Source: Mycobacteriales bacterium
Lineage (GTDB): Bacteria > Actinomycetota > Actinomycetes > BP-191
Direction: 5' to 3'
Assembly (NCBI GenBank): GCA_035714365.1
Contig: DASTMB010000075.1
Coordinates: 1 to 40,733, forward strand
Length of the DNA stretch: 40,733 bases
The position numbers and the translations under genes were made by a program. The notes beneath the pieces are model-generated. The model made no database searches. It was not told the DNA's origin and was given only the letters and a program-made list of their open reading frames with translations. This document shows, piece after piece, positions 32,834 to 40,733 of the stretch (positions are counted from its first letter, which is position 1; each line of letters begins with the position of its first letter).

Positions 32834-33066
32834 ATCGGACATATTCGCCGCCCGGAGGCGCTCGGTACCGTGCGCGCGCACGTCCGGCCACCCCTACCGG
32901 CTCCTTCGTCGGAGCCTGGCCGGACGTTGGAGGCGCGATGGGCTCCTCGCCACCCCGTGGCGCACCCGGCGACGCCGGAGCGCCAAACGTGACCTGCATC
33001 GGAGCGGCCGGTCCGGCCGTTCCTCACCGGCGCACGCCGCGCCCCACGACGAGAGGTTTCCCGCCC

Positions 33067-34074
33067 ATGCCGACCGCTCCCCGGAGGATCGTCCTCACCG
33101 TCGCCGCGTTCGCCGCGGCAGCCATGGCCGCGGTGGCCCCGGCCGCCCACGCGACCGTCGTCGCCCGGTACGCCGCCGCGACGACGGGCGTCGTCCGCGA
33201 CGGTAACGGCACCGTCTTCGACAACGGCGCCGTCGTCTGCGACACCGTTCACAACGCCGGCACCGGTGGCGTCTGCCTGCCGTTCGGCGGCGGCGACGCG
33301 GTCGCCGTGCACGACGACGTCCTCGGCGAAGACGTCGCGTTCCAGGTCTGCGTCGACAACAACGGCGACGGCCTCTGCGGGCCGAGCTCGCCGGCCGACC
33401 CCTGCCCGGACCAGATCTCCTTCAGCCACAGCGACGACGGCAGCTTCTTCAACCCCGTCGGTCCGCTGCCGACCGGGTTCCTGCCGGGCTGCACGGGCGG
33501 GCGCTGGCAGGGCTACGTCGTCTTCCTCTGCGAGGGGACGCACGCCGTCGGCGCGCCGCACGAGCACACCGCGCTCACCGGTACCGCGACGGTCTCCGGC
33601 AGCGGCGAGGGCAGCGGGAACTTCTGCTTCGCGCAGCTCTCCTCGAAGGCGTACTTCGTGCAGGACGAGGGCAACCTCACGTGCGGCATGGCGTCGTCCA
33701 ACGACGGCTCCGGCGCCGTGAACCAGGACCCGGACGGCCAGATCGGGCAGGTCGCGGGCGGCCCGTGGCGCACCGGCGCCGGTGACCCCGTGGAGGTCCT
33801 CTGCTCGATCGTCGCGACGTCCAGCCACCTGTACCCCGGGCTGGCCGGCGGCCGTGGCTCCGGCGTGGTGCCGCCGACGCTGATGGCGTTCAGCGTGGCA
33901 CCCGGGACTCCGGTCTACCTCTGCACGCGCGCGCAGTGGACGGACGCCAACGGCCCGCACGTCTACGACTTCGACGCCGATCCGGGGGCGCCCGGGTCGC
34001 AGTGCGCGCGGGCGGTCGAGACGAACAACGGGAGTTACCGCGCGTTCACGGTGCCGCAGTCGGTCGTGCCGTAG
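33067..34074 (+). CDS. Secreted Cys-rich protein, 335 aa, paralogue B of a tandem pair
   Basis: The signal peptide (VLTVAAFAAAAMAAVAPAAHA) is followed by the blocks shared with the previous gene: VFDNGAVVC, CLPFGGGDAVAVHDDVLG, AFQVCVDNNGDGLCG (residues 91-105), QISFSHSDDGSFFNPVGPL and GYVVFLCEGTH. It lacks the Pro-rich linker and is shorter. It ends with a region containing VYLCTRAQWTD and SQCARAVET. Clearly a diverged tandem duplicate. The DNNGDG loop may bind calcium. Function unknown. Confidence 0.85.
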   Translation: MPTAPRRIVLTVAAFAAAAMAAVAPAAHATVVARYAAATTGVVRDGNGTVFDNGAVVCDTVHNAGTGGVCLPFGGGDAVAVHDDVLGEDVAFQVCVDNNGDGLCGPSSPADPCPDQISFSHSDDGSFFNPVGPLPTGFLPGCTGGRWQGYVVFLCEGTHAVGAPHEHTALTGTATVSGSGEGSGNFCFAQLSSKAYFVQDEGNLTCGMASSNDGSGAVNQDPDGQIGQVAGGPWRTGAGDPVEVLCSIVATSSHLYPGLAGGRGSGVVPPTLMAFSVAPGTPVYLCTRAQWTDANGPHVYDFDADPGAPGSQCARAVETNNGSYRAFTVPQSVVP

Positions 34075-34081
34075 CCGCGAC

Positions 34082-34113
34082 GGGCGGTGCCGTCCCGCCC
34101 GGCGGCACCGCCC
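34082..34113 (+). terminator. Hairpin downstream of paralogue B
   Basis: GGGCGGTGCCG (34082-34092) pairs with CGGCACCGCCC (34103-34113), loop of 10 bases, no T-run. The stem core GGCGGTGCCG is shared with the hairpin after paralogue A, suggesting that gene and hairpin were duplicated as a unit. Confidence 0.55.
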
Positions 34114-34123
34114 GGCCGCGCCG

Positions 34124-34129
34124 GTAGCA
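34124..34129 (+). promoter_or_regulatory. -10 box 8 bases before the mutase ATG (probably leaderless)
   Basis: CCGGTAGCATCCGGCGCATG: TAGCAT lies 8 bases before the ATG at 34138 and no ribosome site is visible, so transcription would start at the ATG. The -35 region overlaps the preceding hairpin and is not consensus. Confidence 0.45.
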
Positions 34130-34137
34130 TCCGGCGC

Positions 34138-35724
<1,587 letters not shown>

Positions 35725-35736
35725 CCGCGCGCTCGT

Positions 35737-35770
35737 CAAGAAGGCCCGCGCTCCGGCGCGGGCCTTCTTG
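35737..35770 (+). terminator. Strong terminator after the mutase gene
   Basis: CAAGAAGGCCCGCGC and its exact complement GCGCGGGCCTTCTTG form a 15-bp stem with a TCCG loop, followed by TTT. A classical Rho-independent terminator, the clearest in the window. Confidence 0.9.
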
Positions 35771-35873
35771 TTTGCGACTTCGTAACGCCGCGTAACGCGC
35801 GGCGATCTCGTTCGTACTGCGTGGCCCCCCGCGGTCCGGCGCCCCGACGGCGCCCCCCTCACCGAGGTACGCC

Positions 35874-36137
35874 ATGCGTCCCAGCCTCGCCGCGATCGCG
35901 TTCGTCCTGGCGAGCGCGGCCCGGCCCGTCCCGAGCCTCGCCGACCCCCTCTGCTACGGCGTGGACCTGCACGACACGGTGCTCAGCGCCGTTCCGGTGG
36001 TCTCGCAGTGCGCGGAGTTCCCGGACCAGGTGACGTGCACGCTGCTCACGCCGCAGCTCACGCTCGTCGGCCGCCCGCAGCTCCTGCTCTGCCGCCCGAC
36101 GGAGCCGCCGCGGCAGGGCGGCGTCACCGGCAGGTGA
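35874..36137 (+). CDS. Small secreted Cys-containing protein, 87 aa
   Basis: ATG 35874 follows CGAGG. A signal peptide (LAAIAFVLASAARPVPSLA) leads a mature part of about 63 residues starting ADPLCYGVDLHD, with four Cys (CYGV, SQCAEF, VTCTLL, LLCRP) that could form two disulphides. No family recognised. Its 3' end overlaps the 3' end of the converging sigma factor gene by 14 bases. The region upstream (35775-35873) has two GTAACGC repeats near 35793 and 35803. Confidence 0.65.
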   Translation: MRPSLAAIAFVLASAARPVPSLADPLCYGVDLHDTVLSAVPVVSQCAEFPDQVTCTLLTPQLTLVGRPQLLLCRPTEPPRQGGVTGR

Positions 36138-37194
36138 CGACGCCGGTCTCGCAGACGGTGCTGCCGCCGCTGGAGTTCCACTCCTCCCAGCCGACGCCCT
36201 GCTCGCCCACGCCGGGGACGTCGACGTAGACGCCGCCCTCGTGGCTCGGCCCCTGCTCGTGCTCGAACGGCGCCTGCTCGAACGTCACGCCCACCGTCGC
36301 ACCGCCCACCTTCCGGTGCAGCTCGGCGGCCGGCGGGTCCTTCGGCGGGAACGGCCGCGCGACGACGGCGCGCACGCCGGTCGCGGCGGGGCCGCCGGCG
36401 CGGACGGCGGTGACGCCGTGCGGCAGGTCGCGCAGGTCCCGCGCCTCCGCGACCGGCACGGTGCGCAGCGCGGCAGCCGCCGCCGGCGCGGGCGGCGGGC
36501 CGAACACCGCCGCCCCGGCCGCCCCGACGACGCAGGCGAGGCACGGGACGACGGCGGCGAGCACGCCGGGGGAGGAGACGCCGAGCGCGTCGAGGGCGTT
36601 CCAGTGGCGGCGGAACGCCTCGCGGACCCGGAGCCCGAGCGTCCCGAGCAGCCCGAGCTGCCGGTCGCCGCCGAGCGCGGTGTACGCGTCGGCGAGCCGC
36701 CGCCGCGCGCGGAACAGCTGCTGGCGCGCGGTGTTCTCGGTGACGCCGACCAGGCCCGCGAGCTCGGCCATGGACACGCCCTGCACGTCGCGCAGCCGGA
36801 TGAGCTGGCGGTCCCGCGCGGAGAGCCGGCGCAGCGCGCGGACCAGCCGCTCGGCGTCGTCGCGCGCCACGACGTGGTCCCACACCGCGACCGCATCCGG
36901 CACCTCGGCGAGCGTGAGGTGGTCGACCGCCGACGACTGGGCGTTGTGGCGCACCAGGTCGCGGCCGACGTTGCGGGCGACGACGGCGAGCCACGGCCAC
37001 ACGTCGCGGTCGTCCGCCAGCAGCTCCGGCCGCTGGAACAGCCGGACCAGCGTCTCCTGCGCGATGTCCTCGGCGTCGCGGGCGCCGAAGATCGCGGCGA
37101 CCCAGCGGACCAGCCGGAGGCGGTACCGGTCGCAGAGCGCGGTGAACGCGTCGTCCCACTCCGGCCCGTCGCCGGGCGGCGGCGGAGGCGGCAT
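36124..37194 (-). CDS. ECF-like sigma factor with membrane-spanning C-terminal extension, 356 aa
   Basis: ATG 37194 follows GGGAGG. Residues about 14-80 form sigma region 2 (FTALCDRYRLRLVRW, ARDAEDIAQETLVRLFQRPE) and 120-170 region 4 (LSARDRQLIRLRDVQGVSMA, VTENTARQQLFRARRRL). Unlike a normal ECF sigma of about 190 residues, it continues with a membrane segment (GVLAAVVPCLACVVGAAGAAVFG, about 210-232), then an Ala/Pro linker and a C-terminal domain of about 115 residues ending in CETGVVTC, which would lie outside the membrane. It could be a sigma factor fused to its own sensor. It diverges from a secreted protein gene, a likely target. Confidence 0.85.
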   Translation of the reverse strand: MPPPPPPGDGPEWDDAFTALCDRYRLRLVRWVAAIFGARDAEDIAQETLVRLFQRPELLADDRDVWPWLAVVARNVGRDLVRHNAQSSAVDHLTLAEVPDAVAVWDHVVARDDAERLVRALRRLSARDRQLIRLRDVQGVSMAELAGLVGVTENTARQQLFRARRRLADAYTALGGDRQLGLLGTLGLRVREAFRRHWNALDALGVSSPGVLAAVVPCLACVVGAAGAAVFGPPPAPAAAAALRTVPVAEARDLRDLPHGVTAVRAGGPAATGVRAVVARPFPPKDPPAAELHRKVGGATVGVTFEQAPFEHEQGPSHEGGVYVDVPGVGEQGVGWEEWNSSGGSTVCETGVVTCR

Positions 37195-37338
37195 CAGACC
37201 TCCCGGTCCCGGCGAACGGCGCGCGATGGAACGCGAGTGTAGGCGGAACGGCACTTTCGTGACATGTGGCGCATAACGGCCGGTTGTGCCCCGCGTACTT
37301 CTTTCGAAAGCACCCACCGTTTCGAGGGAAGGAACGAC

Positions 37339-37851
37339 ATGAAGGTTCGCACGTTCGCGGGGGTCCTCGTCGGGGCCACCTCGCTGGTCGCGGCCATGGC
37401 GCTGCCCAGCCACGCCGCCTCCAGCGGCATCGTGACGTTCGCCGGCACCATCCGCCTCAGCTCGACGTTGCCGGGGGCGGGGCAGACGGCGTTCTGCTTC
37501 CTGGACCTGGGCGCCCAGTGCGCCAACGGCCTCCAGCCCACCGGCAACGCCGCCGGCGCGGCGTCCAGCCTGCGCGCGATCGACGGGCTGCAGGGCTCGG
37601 CGGCGTACACGGAGACCTGCGTGCAGGGCATCCCCGTGACCGGCAACGCGACGATCCTGGCCAAGGTGCACGAGGCGCTGCCGACCGAGGTGTGGAGCGG
37701 CGACATCCGCACGCAGTGGACCCGCGCCGGCCTGGTCGCCGTGATGCAGGGCGACGCGACCGGCGTCGCGATCTTCGCGCCGCGGACCCCGGCCGCCTGC
37801 GGGACCGCGGCCGACGCCGCCGTGCTCGGCATCGCGGAGGTGACGTACTGA
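37339..37851 (+). CDS. Secreted protein of unknown function, 170 aa
   Basis: ATG 37339 follows GGGAAGGA. Signal peptide (VLVGATSLVAAMALPSHAA) then a beta-rich domain: SGIVTFAGTIRLSSTLPG, FCFLDLGAQCANG, YTETCVQGIPVTGNATI, TEVWSGDIRTQW, with four Cys. No family recognised. It is divergent from the membrane-anchored sigma factor and overlaps the downstream lipoprotein gene, so the two probably act together at the surface. Confidence 0.75.
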   Translation: MKVRTFAGVLVGATSLVAAMALPSHAASSGIVTFAGTIRLSSTLPGAGQTAFCFLDLGAQCANGLQPTGNAAGAASSLRAIDGLQGSAAYTETCVQGIPVTGNATILAKVHEALPTEVWSGDIRTQWTRAGLVAVMQGDATGVAIFAPRTPAACGTAADAAVLGIAEVTY

Positions 37852-38492
37852 GCGAGCCCCGGCCTCCGGCGCGCACCCGCGCGCCGGAGGCGCTCGCCGC
37901 CACCGCCGCGCTGGTCGCCGCGGTGGCGGTCGCGGGCTGCGGCGCGGCGGGCGACGCGGCCGGCCGGGCCGCCGTGCGCGCCGCGGCACCCCCGGCCGCG
38001 AGCCGGTCGCCCGGCGGGGGAGACGGTGGGGCCGGCGCCGTCCGGGCAGGCACTGCGGATGCCGGCCCGGCCGGCCCCACCGTCTCCGTCTCCGGCGGCC
38101 CCGCGCGCGGCGCGCCGGTGACCCGCGCCGCCGGTGGCGGCGCGGCGACCGCGGCCGCCGGTCCCACGCCGAGCGCGCTGCCGTCGTCGGCGCCGCTCAC
38201 CGTGCGGGTCGTGCGCGCCTGCGTCGTGCCCGGTGGCGAGCAGCGGGTCGAGCTGGCGACGCTGCCGGGGGCGTTCGTGGCGTTCGACAACCTCTACCCG
38301 GACGGCAACGACGGCCGGGTCCACGGCGGCGCCGAGGGGCAGGGCCGCGCCGACGGCAGCGGCCGGTACGTGGCGGTCTGGCGTGTCGCGCCTGGTACGC
38401 CGCCGGGGCAGGTGCGGCTGGACGTGGCCGTGGCGGCACACGGGCGGTCGGCGATCGCGATGCGGTACTGGCGGCTGGCTCCGGCCTGCTGA
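37848..38492 (+). CDS. Lipoprotein, 214 aa, with apparent CTG start
   Basis: No ATG, GTG or TTG lies in frame before the signal sequence ALAATAALVAAVAVAGCG (lipobox VAGC). CTG at 37848 overlaps the upstream stop (CTGA) and has a perfect GGAGG 7 bases upstream, so translation by coupling is likely. The mature protein has a long Ala/Gly/Pro-rich linker, then a domain with RVVRACVVPGGEQRVELATL, GAFVAFDNLYPDGNDG and YVAVWRVAPGTPPGQVRLDV, resembling a small immunoglobulin-like or beta-sandwich domain. Function unknown. Confidence 0.7.
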   Translation: MSEPRPPARTRAPEALAATAALVAAVAVAGCGAAGDAAGRAAVRAAAPPAASRSPGGGDGGAGAVRAGTADAGPAGPTVSVSGGPARGAPVTRAAGGGAATAAAGPTPSALPSSAPLTVRVVRACVVPGGEQRVELATLPGAFVAFDNLYPDGNDGRVHGGAEGQGRADGSGRYVAVWRVAPGTPPGQVRLDVAVAAHGRSAIAMRYWRLAPAC

Positions 38493-38500
38493 GCCCGGCG

Positions 38501-38545
38501 CCGCGGCGCGCCCCCCGGAGGGGGGACCGGGGAGGCGCGCCGCGG
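38501..38545. terminator. Bidirectional hairpin between two converging genes
   Basis: CCGCGGCGCGCC (38501-38512) pairs with GGCGCGCCGCGG (38534-38545); an inner CCCC/GGGG stem shortens the loop. It lies exactly between the stops at 38492 and 38546. No T-run on either strand, so Rho-assisted or hairpin-only termination. Confidence 0.65.
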
Positions 38546-40733
38546 TCATCGGCCGCGCCGAACGGCGTGCCCTCGCCGTCGGGGACGGCGCGACCGCCCC
38601 TCGCCCGGCAGGAGAGGCACCGGGCGGGAGGACGTCTGGAGGTGGAGCGCGGCGGCGCCCGCGGCCGTGACGAGCGCGGCGCCGCCGAGGAACGCCGCGA
38701 CCGGCACCGGCCGCGCGGACATCGCGTACTCGTCCGCGTCGCCGGCCTGGTCCGCGAGGACGACCGACGGCGCGCCCTGCCGCTCCTCGTCGGGCAGCAG
38801 GCCGGCCTGCGCGCCGGGCTGCGCGCCCGGCTGGTGCTGGGCGTTCGGGTGCGGCTGGGGGTGCGGGATCGGCGCCGGGTCGGCCGGCGGCGGCGGGGGC
38901 GCGGGCGGCAGCACGCGCGCCGGCATCGGGTCACCGGGGCCGCCGGCGTCCGGCACGACCGGCGGGCGCGCGACCGGCGGGCGCGCCACCGCCCGGGCGG
39001 CGAGGCGCGGCAGCACGAGGGCGGTTGCGGTGGCGCTCGCCGGCGTCCACTGCGCGGTGCCGGCGAAGCGGGCGCGCACCACCGGCCGCCGCGCCGAACG
39101 CCGCGCCCGCACCGTCGCGCAGGTCCGCCCGTGGGCGTCGGTGGGCGGTGCGGCGAGGACGGTGCCGTCGGCGTCGAGCGTGACGGGCTGGCCGGGCACC
39201 GGCTCGCCGCGGCCGGCCCGGCGCAGCGTGGCGCAGACCCGCGCGCGCTCGCCGTCGCGGACGCGCGGCGCGGCGACCGACAGCCGGGTGACGAACGGGC
39301 AGTAGCCGTCGGGCAGGTCGTACGCGGCGACGCTCTCGGCCTGGCTGTCGCGGATCCACAGCGCGGTCCCCGGCGCGAACGTCAGCGGGTCGCAGACCAT
39401 CCCGTCGTTCTCCAGCGCGCTCTCGCTGAACCGCCGCGCGAGGTAGGTGGCCTGCGGCGTGCAGTCGCGGCGGACCCGCAGCACGGTCGCGTCGTCCTCG
39501 AGGACGACGTACGCGCCGTCCGTCGCGGCCACGACCGCGGACGGGGTGCCGTACGGCGTCGAGACGGCGATCGCGGACGTGAGCGAGCAGCGGCCGGTGA
39601 CGGTGCCGGTGGCGTCGAGGGTGAGCATGTCCTTCGCCGGGTCGGCCTCGTTGACGCCGAGGAACGTGCGGCTCGCGGCGTCCCAGCTCCACTGGTAGCC
39701 GAACGTCGCGGGGAACGCGAGCGCGGCCCGCCCGGTGCGCCCGTCGGCGCGCCACATGGCGCGGCCGTCGTCGACGTAGAGGTGGTCCGAGGCGGCGTCG
39801 TAGGTGAGGAACTTCGGCGCGACGGCCGGCCGGAGCGTGCCGAGGTCGCGGCCGTCGACGGGGCTCATCCGGTGGACGCCGGTGGCGCCGCCGTGGAAGT
39901 CGCCGGCGTAGTAGAGGGCGCGGCCGTCGAACGCGAGCGAGCCGCTGGACGCGCCGTCGGCGCGCGGCACGCGGAGCTGCCGCAACCGCCTCAGCGCGCG
40001 GACGGCGCCGCCGGGCAGGCCGGGGCCGGGCGTGCCGCCGTCGGCGGCGTCGGGTGCGGCGTCGGAGACGGTGGCGTACCAGCCGTCACCGCAGCGCAGC
40101 ACGAACGTCGTCGGCAACGCCGCGTCCGCCGCGAGAGCGCTCGCCGCGCAGCCGCGCGGCAGGCCGGCGGTGACCGCGGCGGGGCGGCCGCGCTCGGCGA
40201 CGCGGACGGGGACGCCCCCCGCGAGGGCGAGCGCGCCGGGACCGCCGCTGTCGACCCGCGCGGCGGAGAGCGCGGGGGTGGCGGTGCGCGACCAGGTCGC
40301 GGCACCGTCGGTGGTGCGCCAGAGGCCGTCGGCGCGGGCGACGACGACGAGGCCGCTCGCGGCGCGCCGGGCGACGTCGACGTCGTACGCGGCACCGCCG
40401 GACACCAGCCGCCACGTCGTGCCGCTGTCGGTCGACTGCCAGACGCCGGCGCCCGCGCCCTCGGGCGCGGCGAGCCAGACGGTGCCGGCGGACCAGGCGT
40501 CGAACGCCACCGCCGCCGCGCCCGCGGGCACGGCACCGGCGGGCAGGAACCGCGCGCCGCCGTCGGTGCTGCGCCACACGGCGCTGGTGCCGCCGGGCGC
40601 GGCGGTGAGCACGAGCAGCGTCGCGGCGTCGGCGCGGGAGACGGCGGCGGCGACGACGGGGCCGGACGGCCCGGCCGCCGGGGCCGCGTACGTCCGCCCG
40701 TCGTCGTGGCTGACGGCGACGCCGGTGCCGGTG
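38546..40733 (-). CDS. Large membrane-anchored BNR/Asp-box surface protein (runs off the right edge)
   Basis: At least 728 residues; the N-terminus is outside the window. Asp-box repeats are seen (VSHDDGRTY, WRSTDGGARF, WQSTDSGTTW, WRTTDGAATW), typical of sortilin or sialidase-like beta-propellers, then more propeller-like sequence (LTYDAASDHLYVDDGRAMWR). An Ig-like domain follows (RVRDGERARVCATLRRAG, TLDADGTVLAAPPTDAHGRT), then a long Pro-rich linker, a C-terminal membrane segment (VAAFLGGAALVTAAGAAALHL) and a basic tail (RRPRRRGH). So an exported, C-terminally anchored protein with a propeller outside. No sialidase catalytic residues are visible, so an adhesion or binding role is more likely. 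Confidence 0.85.
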   Translation of the reverse strand, partial: TGTGVAVSHDDGRTYAAPAAGPSGPVVAAAVSRADAATLLVLTAAPGGTSAVWRSTDGGARFLPAGAVPAGAAAVAFDAWSAGTVWLAAPEGAGAGVWQSTDSGTTWRLVSGGAAYDVDVARRAASGLVVVARADGLWRTTDGAATWSRTATPALSAARVDSGGPGALALAGGVPVRVAERGRPAAVTAGLPRGCAASALAADAALPTTFVLRCGDGWYATVSDAAPDAADGGTPGPGLPGGAVRALRRLRQLRVPRADGASSGSLAFDGRALYYAGDFHGGATGVHRMSPVDGRDLGTLRPAVAPKFLTYDAASDHLYVDDGRAMWRADGRTGRAALAFPATFGYQWSWDAASRTFLGVNEADPAKDMLTLDATGTVTGRCSLTSAIAVSTPYGTPSAVVAATDGAYVVLEDDATVLRVRRDCTPQATYLARRFSESALENDGMVCDPLTFAPGTALWIRDSQAESVAAYDLPDGYCPFVTRLSVAAPRVRDGERARVCATLRRAGRGEPVPGQPVTLDADGTVLAAPPTDAHGRTCATVRARRSARRPVVRARFAGTAQWTPASATATALVLPRLAARAVARPPVARPPVVPDAGGPGDPMPARVLPPAPPPPPADPAPIPHPQPHPNAQHQPGAQPGAQAGLLPDEERQGAPSVVLADQAGDADEYAMSARPVPVAAFLGGAALVTAAGAAALHLQTSSRPVPLLPGEGRSRRPRRRGHAVRRGR

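Overview
The window is very GC-rich DNA with GTG starts, ATGA/GTGA stop-start overlaps and G/C-ending codons. Its housekeeping neighbourhood (trpS, a 2'-5' RNA ligase-like gene, a YihY/BrkB gene, a D-Ala-D-Ala carboxypeptidase, an SCO4848-type gene and sdhCDAB) follows an order I recall from Streptomyces and other Actinomycetia. It therefore looks like chromosome from a high-GC actinobacterium; I cannot name the genus. I see no rRNA, tRNA, CRISPR array, insertion sequence or phage gene.

Positions 1-11469 are an accessory island that reads as a ribosomally made, post-translationally modified peptide (RiPP) gene cluster built around a divergent promoter region (about 2690-2921). Leftward lie a 37-aa double-glycine precursor peptide, a C39-peptidase ABC exporter and a cytochrome P450 that runs off the window. 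Rightward lie a 50-aa peptide gene, a hairpin that could be an attenuator, and a nearly gap-free operon: an unknown protein, a 2-oxoglutarate/Fe(II) dioxygenase, a TylF-type methyltransferase, a dTMP-kinase-like P-loop kinase, a radical SAM/SPASM enzyme, an HExxH peptide-modification protein, a second methyltransferase and a Nudix-protein kinase fusion. A nucleotidyltransferase gene faces the operon's end. I cannot match this gene combination to a described RiPP class, so it is the main candidate for an undescribed system.

Positions 11530-18639 hold an FHA/HTH regulator, citrate synthase, an ACT-domain protein, a DUF3017 membrane protein, a purple-acid-phosphatase-like lipoprotein, isocitrate dehydrogenase, malate dehydrogenase and a CNNM/CorC-type membrane protein. 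Positions 18706-27969 carry secreted proteins and lipoproteins, an HD hydrolase, trpS, an RNA ligase-like protein, a YihY membrane protein, an NAD(P)-binding protein, a HicA-like small-gene pair, a penicillin-binding carboxypeptidase and an SCO4848-type membrane protein. Positions 27949-31273 are the succinate dehydrogenase operon. With citrate synthase, IDH and MDH, much of the TCA cycle is encoded in about 20 kb.

Positions 31574-40733 hold two tandem secreted paralogues with matching downstream hairpins, a methylmalonyl-CoA mutase large subunit followed by a strong terminator, and a cell-surface group: a small Cys-containing secreted peptide, a sigma factor with a membrane-spanning C-terminal extension, a secreted protein, a lipoprotein that seems to start at CTG, and a large anchored BNR-repeat protein that runs off the right edge.
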